From Alexandriicola marinus (GTDB lineage Bacteria > Pseudomonadota > Alphaproteobacteria > Rhodobacterales > Rhodobacteraceae), in the NCBI RefSeq assembly GCF_004000435.1, contig NZ_RBVZ01000001.1, positions 1-64,000 on the forward strand: DNA of 64,000 bases, read 5' to 3'. This document shows positions 1 to 8,651 of this stretch, piece after piece. Position 1 is the stretch's first letter. Every line of letters starts with the position of its first letter. Made by a program: the position numbers and the translations under genes. The notes beneath the pieces are model-generated. The model saw only the letters and a program-made list of their open reading frames with translations. It was not told where the DNA came from and did no database searches.

Positions 1-1803
1 GACCACTTCAGTGGGGGCACTCCATGGCAGCGGATCGAGGCGATCTTCGGCGCCTTCGGCTGGCGCGTTGTCCGGATCAAGCATGGCGCGCTGCAACGGG
101 CGGCCTTCGAGGAACCGGGGGGCGCGGTTCTGCGTGACTGGATCGACAGCTGTCCCAATGACCTCTTCTCCGCGCTGACCTTCAAGGGCGGTGCCGCATG
201 GCGCGACCGGTTGATGGACGATATCGGCGATCAGGGCGCGGTCTCCGCGCTGCTGGGCCGCCGCAGCGACGACGAGCTTGCCGATCTGATGACCAATCTC
301 GGGGGCCAATGCGTAGAGACGATGGCGCAGGCCTTCGACGACATCGACGATGACAGGCCGACCGCCTTTCTTGCCTATACGATCAAGGGCTGGGGCACGC
401 CGCTGGCCGGCCACAAGGACAACCACGGCGGCCTGATGACCCCGGCGCAGATGCAGCAGATGCAGGCGCGCCACGGGGTGGCCGAGGGACAGGAATGGGA
501 GCCTCTGTCGACCGTGGCCGACGCGCGTGGCTTGCGCGATTTTCTCGCGAAGGTGCCGTTCTTTGCACAAGGCGCCCGCCGCCACGCCGCGCCACGCCTG
601 CCGACCGACGGTCCGGTCTGGATCGATGACGCGGTCCAGTCGACGCAGGCGGGCTTTGGCAAGATCCTCGACGCGATGGGGCGCCGCAAGGGCGGCATCG
701 CGGACCGTATCCTGACGATGTCTCCGGACGTGACGATCTCGACTGGGCTCAGCCCTTGGGTCAATCGCCGGGGTTTGTTCGCCCGGACCGAGCGGGCCGA
801 TACGTTCCGCGACCAGACCGTGCCATCGACCCAGAAATGGCGGTTCTCGCCGGAGGGTCAGCATCTGGAACTCGGCATCGCCGAGATGAACCTGTTTCTT
901 GCGCTTGGCGCCGCGGGGCTGTCGCATTCCCTGTTCGGTGCGCGGCTTCTACCGGTGGGAACGGTCTATGATCCCTTCGTGGCCCGCGGCCTCGATGCGC
1001 TGAACTACGCCTGCTATCAGGATGCCCGGTTCATGATCGTCGGCACGCCCTCGGGCGTCACGCTTGCACCCGAAGGGGGCGCGCATCAATCGGTGGGCAC
1101 ACCGCTGATCGGGATGTCGCACGATGGGCTCGCCAGTTTCGAGCCCGCTTATCTCGATGAATTGTCGGTCATCATGGACTGGTCGTTCGATTACATGCAG
1201 CACGACGGGGATGGGGACCCGGACGAGCACACGTGGCTCAGGGACGAGACCGGCGGCGCCGTCTATCTGCGACTGTCCACCCGTCCGCTTGAACAGATGC
1301 GCAGCCCGAGGTCGGCCGAGTTCGCCCGTGGTGTGATCGACGGCGCCTATTGGCTGCGCCCGCCCGCGCCGAACACCGAGGTCGTCATTGCCTATCAGGG
1401 CGCGGTCGCGCCGGCTGCAATCGAAGCCGCGGGCCGGATCGGCAATGACCGGCGTGACGTGGCCGTGCTGGCGGTAACCTCGGCGGACCGGCTCAATGCC
1501 GGCTGGACGGCGGCGCAGCGGGGGCGGATGCGTAGGACCGGCGGTCCGAGCCATATCGAGCGCCTTCTCGGCAATCTGCCGGGCCATTGTCTGATCGTGA
1601 CCGTCCTTGACGGTCATCCCGCGACGCTGTCGTGGCTGGGGGCGGTGGCCGGGCACAGGGTGGCTCCGCTCGGGGTCGAACATTTTGGCCAGACCGGCAC
1701 CATCGAAGACCTGCACGCTCATTTCCGGATCGACGCCGACGCCATCGTTGACGCTGCGGCCACCTATAGCACGGGCCCCGATATCCGGCTGCGATCCGCC
1801 TGA
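1..1803 (+). CDS. Homodimeric pyruvate dehydrogenase E1-like (2-oxoacid dehydrogenase, transketolase superfamily), 5' truncated by window
   Basis: The frame is open from base 1, so the start and roughly the first quarter to third of the protein lie outside. ThDP-dependent decarboxylation of pyruvate or a related 2-oxoacid is expected. Visible residues resemble AceE/MdeB-type E1: QRAAFEEPGG and ALTFKGGAAW near the left edge, GWGTPLAGHKDNHGG at about window codon 130, ELGIAEMN at about 290 (holding the Glu position that activates the cofactor in the Pyr domain), and the C-terminal GQTGTIEDLHAHF at about 564. The family is near 800-900 aa; 600 codons are present here. No lipoyl or E2 gene follows, so it is either a stand-alone E1 homologue or belongs to an operon upstream of the window. 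Substrate is uncertain. Confidence 0.85.
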   Translation, partial: DHFSGGTPWQRIEAIFGAFGWRVVRIKHGALQRAAFEEPGGAVLRDWIDSCPNDLFSALTFKGGAAWRDRLMDDIGDQGAVSALLGRRSDDELADLMTNLGGQCVETMAQAFDDIDDDRPTAFLAYTIKGWGTPLAGHKDNHGGLMTPAQMQQMQARHGVAEGQEWEPLSTVADARGLRDFLAKVPFFAQGARRHAAPRLPTDGPVWIDDAVQSTQAGFGKILDAMGRRKGGIADRILTMSPDVTISTGLSPWVNRRGLFARTERADTFRDQTVPSTQKWRFSPEGQHLELGIAEMNLFLALGAAGLSHSLFGARLLPVGTVYDPFVARGLDALNYACYQDARFMIVGTPSGVTLAPEGGAHQSVGTPLIGMSHDGLASFEPAYLDELSVIMDWSFDYMQHDGDGDPDEHTWLRDETGGAVYLRLSTRPLEQMRSPRSAEFARGVIDGAYWLRPPAPNTEVVIAYQGAVAPAAIEAAGRIGNDRRDVAVLAVTSADRLNAGWTAAQRGRMRRTGGPSHIERLLGNLPGHCLIVTVLDGHPATLSWLGAVAGHRVAPLGVEHFGQTGTIEDLHAHFRIDADAIVDAAATYSTGPDIRLRSA

Positions 1804-1970
1804 GCAGAGCGCCTCGGCACAAACGCCCGGGCCGCACGGGTGCAGCCAATGGCCGGTCCGCCCGAGATCCTGCGCCTTCATAATCAGGTCATGAGCGCGG
1901 TGACGCTGATCCCGATCGTCGTCACGAGCCTGCGCGCAAGGGGTGCGCTCCCGGTCTGGATCGCGCTTGG

Positions 1971-2642
1971 CTAGGTGGGAATATCCCATCCCATCGCCTC
2001 GCTCGTGTGCTGCAGCCCGCCGATGACGTGAACCTTCAACAGCGCCTTGGCGCGCGTCGCGTCGCGCGCAATCGCGGCCTCGAGCAATTCTGCATGCTCG
2101 CGGCTGGCCATCTCGCCACGATGGGTCAGAACGAGGTTCTGATAGCGCAGATACTTGTCATAGATGATCGCATGCAGATCGAGCAGGTTGCGCTGCCGGC
2201 AAGCCTGGATCGTCGCGAGGTGGAATTCCCAGTCATAGCGTTTCCACGTCTCCTTGGTTGACGTATCGCCCGCAAGCATGCGCTGTTCCGTCAGGCTCAG
2301 CTTGTGGTGCGCGGCGACAAGGTTGCCTTCCCAGTCCGTATCGCCATTCTCGATCGACAATTCGAGGGCATGGCATTCCAGCAGAACCCTCAGGCTGGCG
2401 ATTTCGGCAAGGTCCCCGGGGGAGACGTCCCTGACAAAGAAGCCGCGCTGCGCGGGGGCGTCGACAAAGCCCTCGCTTGCCAGGCGGTTGAGCGTTTCGC
2501 GCAAGGTCGACAGGCTGGCGGAGTAGCGATCCTTCAGTTCGTTGAGCTTGAGTTTGCGGGCCGGGGCAAGCCTGCCGAAGATGATGTCCTGCTTGATCTG
2601 ATGGTAAACCGTCGATCCGACAGTCGCGCTCACTTGGGTCAT
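1971..2642 (-). CDS. GntR/FadR-family transcriptional regulator (FCD domain)
   Basis: A winged helix occupies about residues 10-72 (YHQIKQDIIFGRLAPARKL, then TLRETLNRLASEGFV), followed by an all-helical FCD effector domain (about 80-215) with WEFHLA and EHAELLEAA, the usual places for metal or acid ligands. The ATG at 2642 is chosen because AGGA lies eight bases upstream; an in-frame ATG at 2651 and a TTG at 2681 are possible but poorly spaced. It is divergent from the dehydrogenase at 2806 and is the likely repressor of that gene and of the TRAP operon at 3977. A perfect 19-bp palindrome (3879-3897) and a similar AATA-N5-TATT element (2731-2743) are candidate operators. The ligand is unknown, perhaps a carboxylate imported by the TRAP system. 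Confidence 0.9.
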   Translation of the reverse strand: MTQVSATVGSTVYHQIKQDIIFGRLAPARKLKLNELKDRYSASLSTLRETLNRLASEGFVDAPAQRGFFVRDVSPGDLAEIASLRVLLECHALELSIENGDTDWEGNLVAAHHKLSLTEQRMLAGDTSTKETWKRYDWEFHLATIQACRQRNLLDLHAIIYDKYLRYQNLVLTHRGEMASREHAELLEAAIARDATRAKALLKVHVIGGLQHTSEAMGWDIPT

Positions 2643-2730
2643 TCCGATCATCCTATGTTTTGTCGGATCACAGACATTCAATCAGATCGCATTGATGTCA
2701 GTATTGGTCATAAAGTCAGGCAAATCCACA

Positions 2731-2743
2731 AATACCATATATT
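2731..2743. promoter_or_regulatory. Candidate operator element AATA-N5-TATT in the gntR/dehydrogenase divergent region
   Basis: The AATA and TATT half-sites with a five-base spacer match the inner part of the perfect palindrome at 3882-3894. It sits between the divergent starts at 2642 (minus) and 2806 (plus). The shared part is short and AT-rich, so this is suggestive only. Confidence 0.3.
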
Positions 2744-2805
2744 CTTGCGGCGTCCGGGAACCTCGGCTAGCGTCTGCCTTCGTCCGATGCCGCACGGGGA
2801 AGACC

Positions 2806-3846
2806 ATGAAACGCCCGATTGCCTTGTCCGTCGTTGGCTACGGCCTTGTCGGTCGGCGCCATGCCGCCGCCATCGGGCAGGTCCGAGGCGTCGAGTTGGC
2901 ATCTGTGGTCGATCCCGATCCCGCGGCCCGCGCGCTGGCCGAGGCCGATGGCCATGCAAGCCTCGCGTCTCTAGAGGCTTGTCTCGAGAGCGGACAATTG
3001 GATGGCGTGATACTGGCGACACCCAACGCCCTCCACGTGGAACAGGCGCTGGTCTGCGTCGAGGCCGGATGCCCCGTCCTGATCGAAAAGCCCATCGCGA
3101 CGCGTGCAAGCGAAGCCGAAGGTCTGGTGGCCCTTGCCGATGCGCGCGGTGTTCCCATCCTTGTGGGCCACCACCGCCGTCACAATCCTCTGATCCATCG
3201 CGCCCGCGAGATCATCGAAAGCGGCGAGATCGGCGAGATCCGCGCCGTTCAGGCCACCTGCTGGTTCTACAAGCCCGATGCTTATTTCGATGAGGCGCCG
3301 TGGCGGCGGCAGGTGGGTGCGGGGCCCGTGTCGGTGAACCTCGTGCATGACGTGGACCTTCTGCGCTACCTCTGTGGCGACGTCGCGACGGTGCGCGCGG
3401 TGGCCCGCCCTGCGGCGCGGGGCGGTCAGAACGAGGATGTGGCGAGTGCCCTTCTGGAATTCGCAAGCGGCGCGATCGGGACGGTCACCGTGTCGGACAG
3501 TATCGTGGCCCCGTGGAGCTGGGAGATGACGGCCGGCGAATACCCGATCTACCCGCGCACATCGCAAAGCTGCTACCTGATCGGCGGCTCTGCCGGGTCC
3601 CTGTCGTTGCCGGACCTGCGGGTCTGGTCCCATGCCAAGGGGGGGCGCGACTGGTGGACGCCGATCTCGGCCAGATCGGAGATTCGTGACGCGACGGATC
3701 CTCTTGTGAACCAGATCGTGCATTTCGCCGATGTCATCCGGGGGGATGCCCGGCCTCTTGTCTCGGGCGAGGAGGGGGTCAGGACACTCAGAGTTATCGA
3801 GGCAATTCAACAGGCTGCAGCGACCGGGGCCTGCGTGAAGCTATGA
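2806..3846 (+). CDS. Gfo/Idh/MocA-family NAD(P)-dependent oxidoreductase
   Basis: 346 aa. An N-terminal Rossmann fold starts with VVGYGLVGRRHAAA (about 9-21) and the family EKP motif is at 94-96 (LIEKPIAT). The C-terminal dimerisation/substrate domain carries NLVHDVDLLRYL, which matches the usual catalytic His/Asp region. The family oxidises hydroxyl groups of sugars, inositols and related polyols. The ATG at 2806 is preferred over an earlier frame start because GGGGA lies just upstream and the Rossmann motif begins at once. It stands alone between gntR (divergent) and the TRAP operon 130 bases downstream; with the shikimate-dehydrogenase-like gene at 6878 it suggests catabolism of a cyclic polyol or sugar acid. 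Exact substrate not inferable. Confidence 0.88.
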   Translation: MKRPIALSVVGYGLVGRRHAAAIGQVRGVELASVVDPDPAARALAEADGHASLASLEACLESGQLDGVILATPNALHVEQALVCVEAGCPVLIEKPIATRASEAEGLVALADARGVPILVGHHRRHNPLIHRAREIIESGEIGEIRAVQATCWFYKPDAYFDEAPWRRQVGAGPVSVNLVHDVDLLRYLCGDVATVRAVARPAARGGQNEDVASALLEFASGAIGTVTVSDSIVAPWSWEMTAGEYPIYPRTSQSCYLIGGSAGSLSLPDLRVWSHAKGGRDWWTPISARSEIRDATDPLVNQIVHFADVIRGDARPLVSGEEGVRTLRVIEAIQQAAATGACVKL

Positions 3847-3878
3847 CGATGGGCGCCCGCATGTCCCGAATGTTCTGT

Positions 3879-3897
3879 CGAAATATCAGATATTTCG
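3879..3897. promoter_or_regulatory. Perfect 19-bp palindrome upstream of TRAP operon (candidate GntR operator)
   Basis: CGAAATATC-A-GATATTTCG reads identically on both strands and lies 80 bases before the dctP start, in an AT-rich gap within GC-rich DNA. No U-run follows on either strand, so it is more likely an operator than a terminator. The adjacent regulator at 1971-2642 is the natural partner. Confidence 0.5.
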
Positions 3898-3976
3898 GGA
3901 AAAATCTTGAATTATGATCCGTGTTTGGCGAGGCTTTGCTCGGAGGCTTTTTGACTAACACCCCAGGGAGGAAAAC

Positions 3977-4987
3977 ATGACCATGAAACTTACCCGCCGT
4001 GCGGCCATCGGGGCCGCGCTGTCCGCCGGCATTCTGGCCGGCACGACTGGCGGCGCACTTGCGCAGGATCGCCTGAACTTCACGCTCGCGACGGCGGGCT
4101 CCGAAACCGACCAGCGTTCGGTTGCCATGGCGCAGGTCTTTGCGCCGATGGTCGCCGAATTCGCCGATTTCCAGCCGGGCTATAACGCCACGCTTTTTGC
4201 TCAGGGCACCGAGCTGGAGGCCATCAGCCGCGGCAACCTGACGATGTCGATCGCCTCCGCGCAGGAGCTGGCCCAGTTCTTCCCGGAATTCTCGATCTTC
4301 GCGACGGGCTATGTCCATCAGGACGCCGCCCACCAGGTGCGTGTCTTCAACGATCCGCTGATGGATCCGTTCAAGCAGAAGGTCGAGGACGAGCTGGGCG
4401 TCAAGTTGCTGTCGGTCATGTACCTTGGCCGGCGCCATGTGAACCTGCGCCAGTCGCGCGAAGAGCTTGATGTGCAGACGCCCGCCGATCTTGACGGCGT
4501 GAACCTGCGGATGCCGGGCACCGATGCATGGCAGTTCCTTGGCGCGGCCCTTGGCGCGTCGCCGACGCCCGTGGCCTTCACCGAGGTCTATACCGCGCTG
4601 TCGACGGGGGCCGTCGACGGGCAGGACAACCCGCTTCCGACGGTTGTCGATGCCAAGTTCTATGAAGTCACCCAGCAGATCGTGCTGACCTCGCATCTGG
4701 TCGATCTCAACTACATCGCCTTCTCGAAAGAGACGTGGGACAGCCTGACACCGGATCAGCAACTGACGGTGCAGCGCGCCGCAGATGCCGCCGCCGCGTG
4801 GGGCCGGCTCAAGCAGCTCGAGAAGGAAAACAACCTGGCCGATTTCATCCGCAGCCAGGGTGTCGAGATCTACACCCCCGATCTTGAAGCGTTCCGCACC
4901 CATGTGCAGGCGCAGTATGTCGGCAGCGAATTCGCCGAGAGCTGGCCCGAGGGCGTGCTCGAGCGGATCAACGCGCTCGGCAACTGA
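3977..4987 (+). CDS. dctP: TRAP transporter solute-binding protein (DctP family)
   Basis: 336 aa periplasmic binding protein. A Tat-like signal (LTRRAAIGAAL) is followed by a cleavage site near ALA|QD at about residue 29. The TRAP core is clear: NLRMPGTD, with the carboxylate-binding Arg at about 178, then PVAFTEVYTALSTGAVDGQD. The start is backed by a strong GGAGG ribosome site ten bases upstream. It is the first gene of dctPQM and the dehydrogenase at 6878. DctP proteins nearly always bind organic acids; the specific ligand is unknown, although the quinate/shikimate-type enzyme in the same operon suggests a cyclic hydroxy-acid. Confidence 0.95.
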   Translation: MTMKLTRRAAIGAALSAGILAGTTGGALAQDRLNFTLATAGSETDQRSVAMAQVFAPMVAEFADFQPGYNATLFAQGTELEAISRGNLTMSIASAQELAQFFPEFSIFATGYVHQDAAHQVRVFNDPLMDPFKQKVEDELGVKLLSVMYLGRRHVNLRQSREELDVQTPADLDGVNLRMPGTDAWQFLGAALGASPTPVAFTEVYTALSTGAVDGQDNPLPTVVDAKFYEVTQQIVLTSHLVDLNYIAFSKETWDSLTPDQQLTVQRAADAAAAWGRLKQLEKENNLADFIRSQGVEIYTPDLEAFRTHVQAQYVGSEFAESWPEGVLERINALGN

Positions 4988-5028
4988 TCGACACGTGTGA
5001 GTAAGTATCGCCGCGGGGAAAGCCAGTC

Positions 5029-5589
5029 ATGAAGGCCATCACCACATGGTTCACCCGCGGCACTGAATTCATCGCCGCCACGATGCTGGCGGCGATGTTT
5101 CTTACGTTCCTGCTTCAGATATTCTCGCGCTATGTCCTGAAGTCGCCGTTTGGCTGGACCCTTGAACTTTGCCTGATCCTCTGGGTCTGGATCGTGTTCT
5201 TCGGCTGCGCCTTCATCGTTCGGGAACGCGACCATGTCACGTTCGACATCTTCTACCTCGCCGCGCCCCGGCGGCTCAGGCAGGGCCTCGCGCTGTTCTT
5301 TTCGGCCGCGATCGCGATCGGAATGCTGTGGTCGTTCTTGCCAACATGGGACTACATCGATTTCCTGAAGCTGCGCGGCACCTCGACCGTTCGTCTGCCG
5401 ATCACCGGGGATCGCATCCCGATGCGGACGATCTTCTCGATCTATGGCGTGTTCATGCTGGTCATCGCGGCCAGATACACGTGGCGCTTCATCGATATTC
5501 TGCGCAATGGTCCGCCCGATGACGACCATCTTCTGATCGTCGAAGAGGACGAACAGCCCGGACCCCGCAAAGCGGACACGCCGACATGA
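5029..5589 (+). CDS. dctQ: TRAP transporter small permease (DctQ family)
   Basis: 186 aa inner-membrane protein with four predicted hydrophobic segments. The first pair contains LLQIFSRYVL and the second LELCLILWVWIVFFG, both typical of DctQ. It begins 41 bases after dctP and its last four bases overlap the start of the large permease (ATGA), implying coupled translation. DctQ binds DctM and is required for sodium-driven uptake of the DctP ligand. The C-terminus is charged and cytoplasmic. Confidence 0.93.
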   Translation: MKAITTWFTRGTEFIAATMLAAMFLTFLLQIFSRYVLKSPFGWTLELCLILWVWIVFFGCAFIVRERDHVTFDIFYLAAPRRLRQGLALFFSAAIAIGMLWSFLPTWDYIDFLKLRGTSTVRLPITGDRIPMRTIFSIYGVFMLVIAARYTWRFIDILRNGPPDDDHLLIVEEDEQPGPRKADTPT

Positions 5590-6881
5590 GCCTCGAACTG
5601 GCGCTCTGTCTTGTCACGCTGTTCGGGCTGGCGGGGATCGGCACGCCGATTGCCTTTGCCATCATACTGGCGTCGCTGGTCTATCTGGGCGCCGCCGGCA
5701 TGGACCTCGCGCTGACGGGCGAAAAGATACTTCAGGGCCTGTTCGGAAGCTTTGTTCTGCTGGCCGTGCCGCTCTTCATCGTGGCCGCGAACATCATGAA
5801 TGCGGGCACCATCTCCGAGCGGCTCCTGAATTTCTGCGTGGCGGCCGTGGGTCGGTTCCGCGGCGGTCTGGGCCACGTCAATGTCGTGGCCTCGTTGATC
5901 TTTTCGGGGATGTCGGGGTCGGCCGTGGCGGATGCGGCTGGCATCGGCAAGATCATCATCCAGATGATGACGAAGGGCGGGCGCTATCCGGGCGGCTATG
6001 CCGCCGCGATCACCGCGGCTTCGGCCACCATCGGCCCGATCATCCCGCCGTCGATCCCGATGGTCCTTTACGCGCTGGTCTCCAACGCCTCGATCGGCTC
6101 GCTCTTTCTGGCGGGGATCCTGCCGGGTCTGATGATGGGTGGCGTGCTGATGAGCATGAACAGCTATCTTGCCCGCAAGCGTGGATTTGCGGTGGAGGAC
6201 CCCGTCCCACTGCGGGAATTGCCCCGGAAGACCGCGAATGCCTTCCCCGCGCTCCTGATGCCGGTGATCCTGCTCTATGGCATCTATGGCGGTGTCACCA
6301 CACCGACCGAGGCCGCGGCTGTCGCGGCCTTCTATGCGCTGCTGCTGGCGGGGCTGTTCTACCGCGCGCTGAGCCTGCATGCGCTCTATCGCATCTTCGT
6401 CGAGAGCGCGCGCTCCTCGGCCGCGGTCGGGGTCGTGATCGGCGGGGCATTGATCCTGAACTTCATCGTCGTGTCCGAGAACATCCCCGGCATGATGTCG
6501 GAATACCTGACCGGCCTCGACGTGCATCCGCTTGTCTTCATCCTCGCGGTCAACGTGTTGATCCTGCTTCTGGGCTGTGTTCTGGATGCGACGACGATCA
6601 TCCTTGTCATCGTGCCTCTGTTCATCCCGACATGCGAGGCGCTGGGCATAGACCTCGTGCATTTCGGCGTGCTGGTCGTGGTCAATTCGATGATCGGCCT
6701 GATCACACCGCCATATGGCATCCTGCTGTTCGTCATCAACGCCGTGACCGGCATCCCGTTGCGCGACATCATTGGCGAGATCTGGCCATTTCTGGGCGTT
6801 CTGCTGATTGCGCTTCTGGTCATGATCCTTGTGCCGGACCTCGTGTTGTTCCTGCCCCGGCTGTTCGGATACGCGGGATGA
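5586..6881 (+). CDS. dctM: TRAP transporter large permease (DctM family)
   Basis: 431 aa, the normal size for DctM, with about twelve hydrophobic segments. Diagnostic stretches include FSGMSGSAVADAAGIG and ASATIGPIIPPSIPMVLY in the first half and NSMIGLITPPYGILLFVI in the second, matching the inverted-repeat ion-transporter fold. It overlaps dctQ upstream and the dehydrogenase downstream by four bases each, so the operon is tightly coupled. Confidence 0.95.
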   Translation: MSLELALCLVTLFGLAGIGTPIAFAIILASLVYLGAAGMDLALTGEKILQGLFGSFVLLAVPLFIVAANIMNAGTISERLLNFCVAAVGRFRGGLGHVNVVASLIFSGMSGSAVADAAGIGKIIIQMMTKGGRYPGGYAAAITAASATIGPIIPPSIPMVLYALVSNASIGSLFLAGILPGLMMGGVLMSMNSYLARKRGFAVEDPVPLRELPRKTANAFPALLMPVILLYGIYGGVTTPTEAAAVAAFYALLLAGLFYRALSLHALYRIFVESARSSAAVGVVIGGALILNFIVVSENIPGMMSEYLTGLDVHPLVFILAVNVLILLLGCVLDATTIILVIVPLFIPTCEALGIDLVHFGVLVVVNSMIGLITPPYGILLFVINAVTGIPLRDIIGEIWPFLGVLLIALLVMILVPDLVLFLPRLFGYAG

Positions 6882-7717
6882 AAGCTGCCCTTGTCGGGAG
6901 CGGGATCGGGCCGTCGCTGACGCCCGGGATGCACGAGGCCGAGGGCCGGGCACAGGGTCTGGCCTATCGCTATGAGCGGTTCGACACCGCGCTTGCCCCC
7001 TGGAAAGACATGTCCTTGTCCGCAATCCTCGATCATGCCGAGGCGCAGGGCTACGCGGGTCTCAACATCACGCATCCGCACAAGATGCAGGTTGCCCGTC
7101 ATCTGGATGCGCTGTCCGATGCCTCGCAGGCGCTGGGCACCGTCAACACTATCGTCTTCCGGGATGGCCGGCGCAGCGGCCACACGACCGATTATTCGGG
7201 CTTTGCCGCCGCGCTGCAGGCCTTTGATCCGCGGGTCGAGGGCGTGGATATCGTTCAATTCGGGGCAGGGGGGGCAGGGGCCGCAACGGCGCTGGCGCTT
7301 GTGGACGCGGGGGCCCGGCTGACCCTTGTCGATCTTGACGAGGCCCGGGCCGAGGCGCTGGCCGATCAGCTTCGCGCGGCGCGGCCCGCGGCGCAGATCC
7401 GGTCCGGATCGGCCGATCTGGCGCGCGCCGCTGGTGCCGTCAATGCGACGCCTCTGGGCATGGATGCCTATCCCGGGATGGCCTTTGATCCGCAAAGGCT
7501 TGGCCCCGGCGCATGGGTCGCCGATATCGTCTATTTCCCGCTGGAAACCGCCCTGACCCGGGCGGCGCGCGCGCGCGGCCTGCGCGTGATGAATGGCGGC
7601 GCGATGGCGCTCTATCAGGCTGTCGCGGCGTTCGAGTTGATCACCGGGCACACGGCCAGCGCCTCGCGGATGCGTGCCTCGTTCGATCAGCTGATGGCCG
7701 CGCGAGGTGGTGCCTGA
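6878..7717 (+). CDS. Shikimate/quinate dehydrogenase-like enzyme
   Basis: 279 aa. Family motifs are in order: GPSLTPGMHEAEGRAQGL near the N-terminus (substrate carboxylate site), GLNITHPHK at about 61-69 with the catalytic Lys, TTDYSGF at about 103-109 with the catalytic Asp, and the NAD(P) loop GAGGAGAA at about 129. The TP.MHEAEGRAQGL form resembles the quinate/shikimate dehydrogenases of catabolic pathways more than housekeeping AroE. Its start overlaps the dctM stop (ATGA), so it is made together with the transporter, which argues for catabolism of the imported acid rather than aromatic biosynthesis. Whether quinate, shikimate or another cyclitol acid is the substrate is inference. Confidence 0.88.
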   Translation: MKAALVGSGIGPSLTPGMHEAEGRAQGLAYRYERFDTALAPWKDMSLSAILDHAEAQGYAGLNITHPHKMQVARHLDALSDASQALGTVNTIVFRDGRRSGHTTDYSGFAAALQAFDPRVEGVDIVQFGAGGAGAATALALVDAGARLTLVDLDEARAEALADQLRAARPAAQIRSGSADLARAAGAVNATPLGMDAYPGMAFDPQRLGPGAWVADIVYFPLETALTRAARARGLRVMNGGAMALYQAVAAFELITGHTASASRMRASFDQLMAARGGA

Positions 7718-7765
7718 AATCGACCGGCGGCCCGGCCCTTGGGCAGGGTCAGGACGTTGACCCAA

Positions 7766-8527
7766 TCAGAACTCTTGTTTCAGCGCCTCGACCGCATTGG
7801 CCAGCAGGACCAGATCGACGCCCACGGCGGTGAAGCTCGACCCCTTCGAGATGAAGTGCCTCGCCACGCTGGGATCAAGCGCCATGACCCCGCCGGGCAC
7901 ACCGATGGCCTGCAACCGGGCCAGCCCGTCTTCGATCGCGGCCACCACGTCGGGATGGGTGATCTGGCCGCGCAGGCCCATCGAGGCGCTCAGGTCCGCG
8001 GGGCCGAAAAAGATCGCGTCGACGCCATCGGTCGTGGCGATGTCTTCCAGCGCATCAAGCCCGGCGACCGTCTCAATTTGCAGAACGAGGCACAACTCGT
8101 CCTCGGCGGTGTTGAAGTAATCCTCGATCCGGCCATAGCGGGTGGCGCGCGTCATGCCGGCCATGCCGCGCACGCCGTGCGGCCCATACCGCATGGCGCG
8201 GACGGCGGCCTCGGCCTCTTCGCGGCTCTGGACATAAGGCACCAGAAGCGTCTGAACCCCCATATCAAGGAGCCGTTTGAACAGGATCGGATCGTTCGCC
8301 GCAGGTCTGACGGCGCAGGAGACGTTGGGATTGGCCTCGATCGCCTGAAGGGCGGGCAGCACCTCGACGGTTTCGATGGCGGCATGTTCGCAATCGATCA
8401 GAACCCAGTCGAACCCCGCGCCTCCCAGCATCTCGGGCACTGTGTTGCCGCCGATGGTGTTCCAGAGGCCAAGCTGGTGCCGACCTGTTCCGAGGGTTGC
8501 CTTGAAGGTATTGGCGGGAGGTTTCAT
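7766..8527 (-). CDS. HpcH/HpaI-family class II aldolase (2-keto-3-deoxy acid aldolase type)
   Basis: 253 aa. DWVLIDCEHA (about 40-49) carries the Asp/His pair, IETVAGL has the metal ligand Glu152, and GPADLSASMG the ligand Asp178. These enzymes cleave 2-keto-3-deoxy sugar acids or 4-hydroxy-2-oxo acids to pyruvate plus an aldehyde, using a divalent metal. It is convergent with the TRAP operon and lies downstream of the deacetylase gene on the same strand with about 120 bases between, so it may have its own promoter. It could supply the C-C cleavage step for acids imported by the TRAP system; that link is inference. Confidence 0.9.
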   Translation of the reverse strand: MKPPANTFKATLGTGRHQLGLWNTIGGNTVPEMLGGAGFDWVLIDCEHAAIETVEVLPALQAIEANPNVSCAVRPAANDPILFKRLLDMGVQTLLVPYVQSREEAEAAVRAMRYGPHGVRGMAGMTRATRYGRIEDYFNTAEDELCLVLQIETVAGLDALEDIATTDGVDAIFFGPADLSASMGLRGQITHPDVVAAIEDGLARLQAIGVPGGVMALDPSVARHFISKGSSFTAVGVDLVLLANAVEALKQEF

Positions 8528-8651
8528 TCGAGCTGTCCGGTCTTGTCATTCATTCCCCGCCAGACTGGCTGCAACGGTGCGGGCGGGCAAGCGGGAATAG
8601 GCCGATCGACGGCCATGACAGCCCTGTTGTGACAGGTCCCCCGTTGCGCCG

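Noticed and set aside
1849-1974. Small plus-strand open frame of 41 residues with a hydrophobic middle, between the E1 and gntR genes
   Set aside because: No ribosome site, no recognisable homology and it ends on the gntR stop; too short to support.
949-1989. 346-codon open frame antisense to the E1 gene
   Set aside because: High-GC shadow frame; the sense frame has clear E1 motifs and this one is Arg/His/Asp-rich without domains.
3865-3900. Palindrome before dctP read as a terminator of the MocA gene
   Set aside because: No U-run on either strand and an AT-rich stem; an operator is the better fit.
5442-7025. 527-codon antisense frame across the TRAP permeases
   Set aside because: Composition (Arg, His, Asp, Gln rich) is that of an antisense shadow; the TRAP genes on plus are unmistakable.
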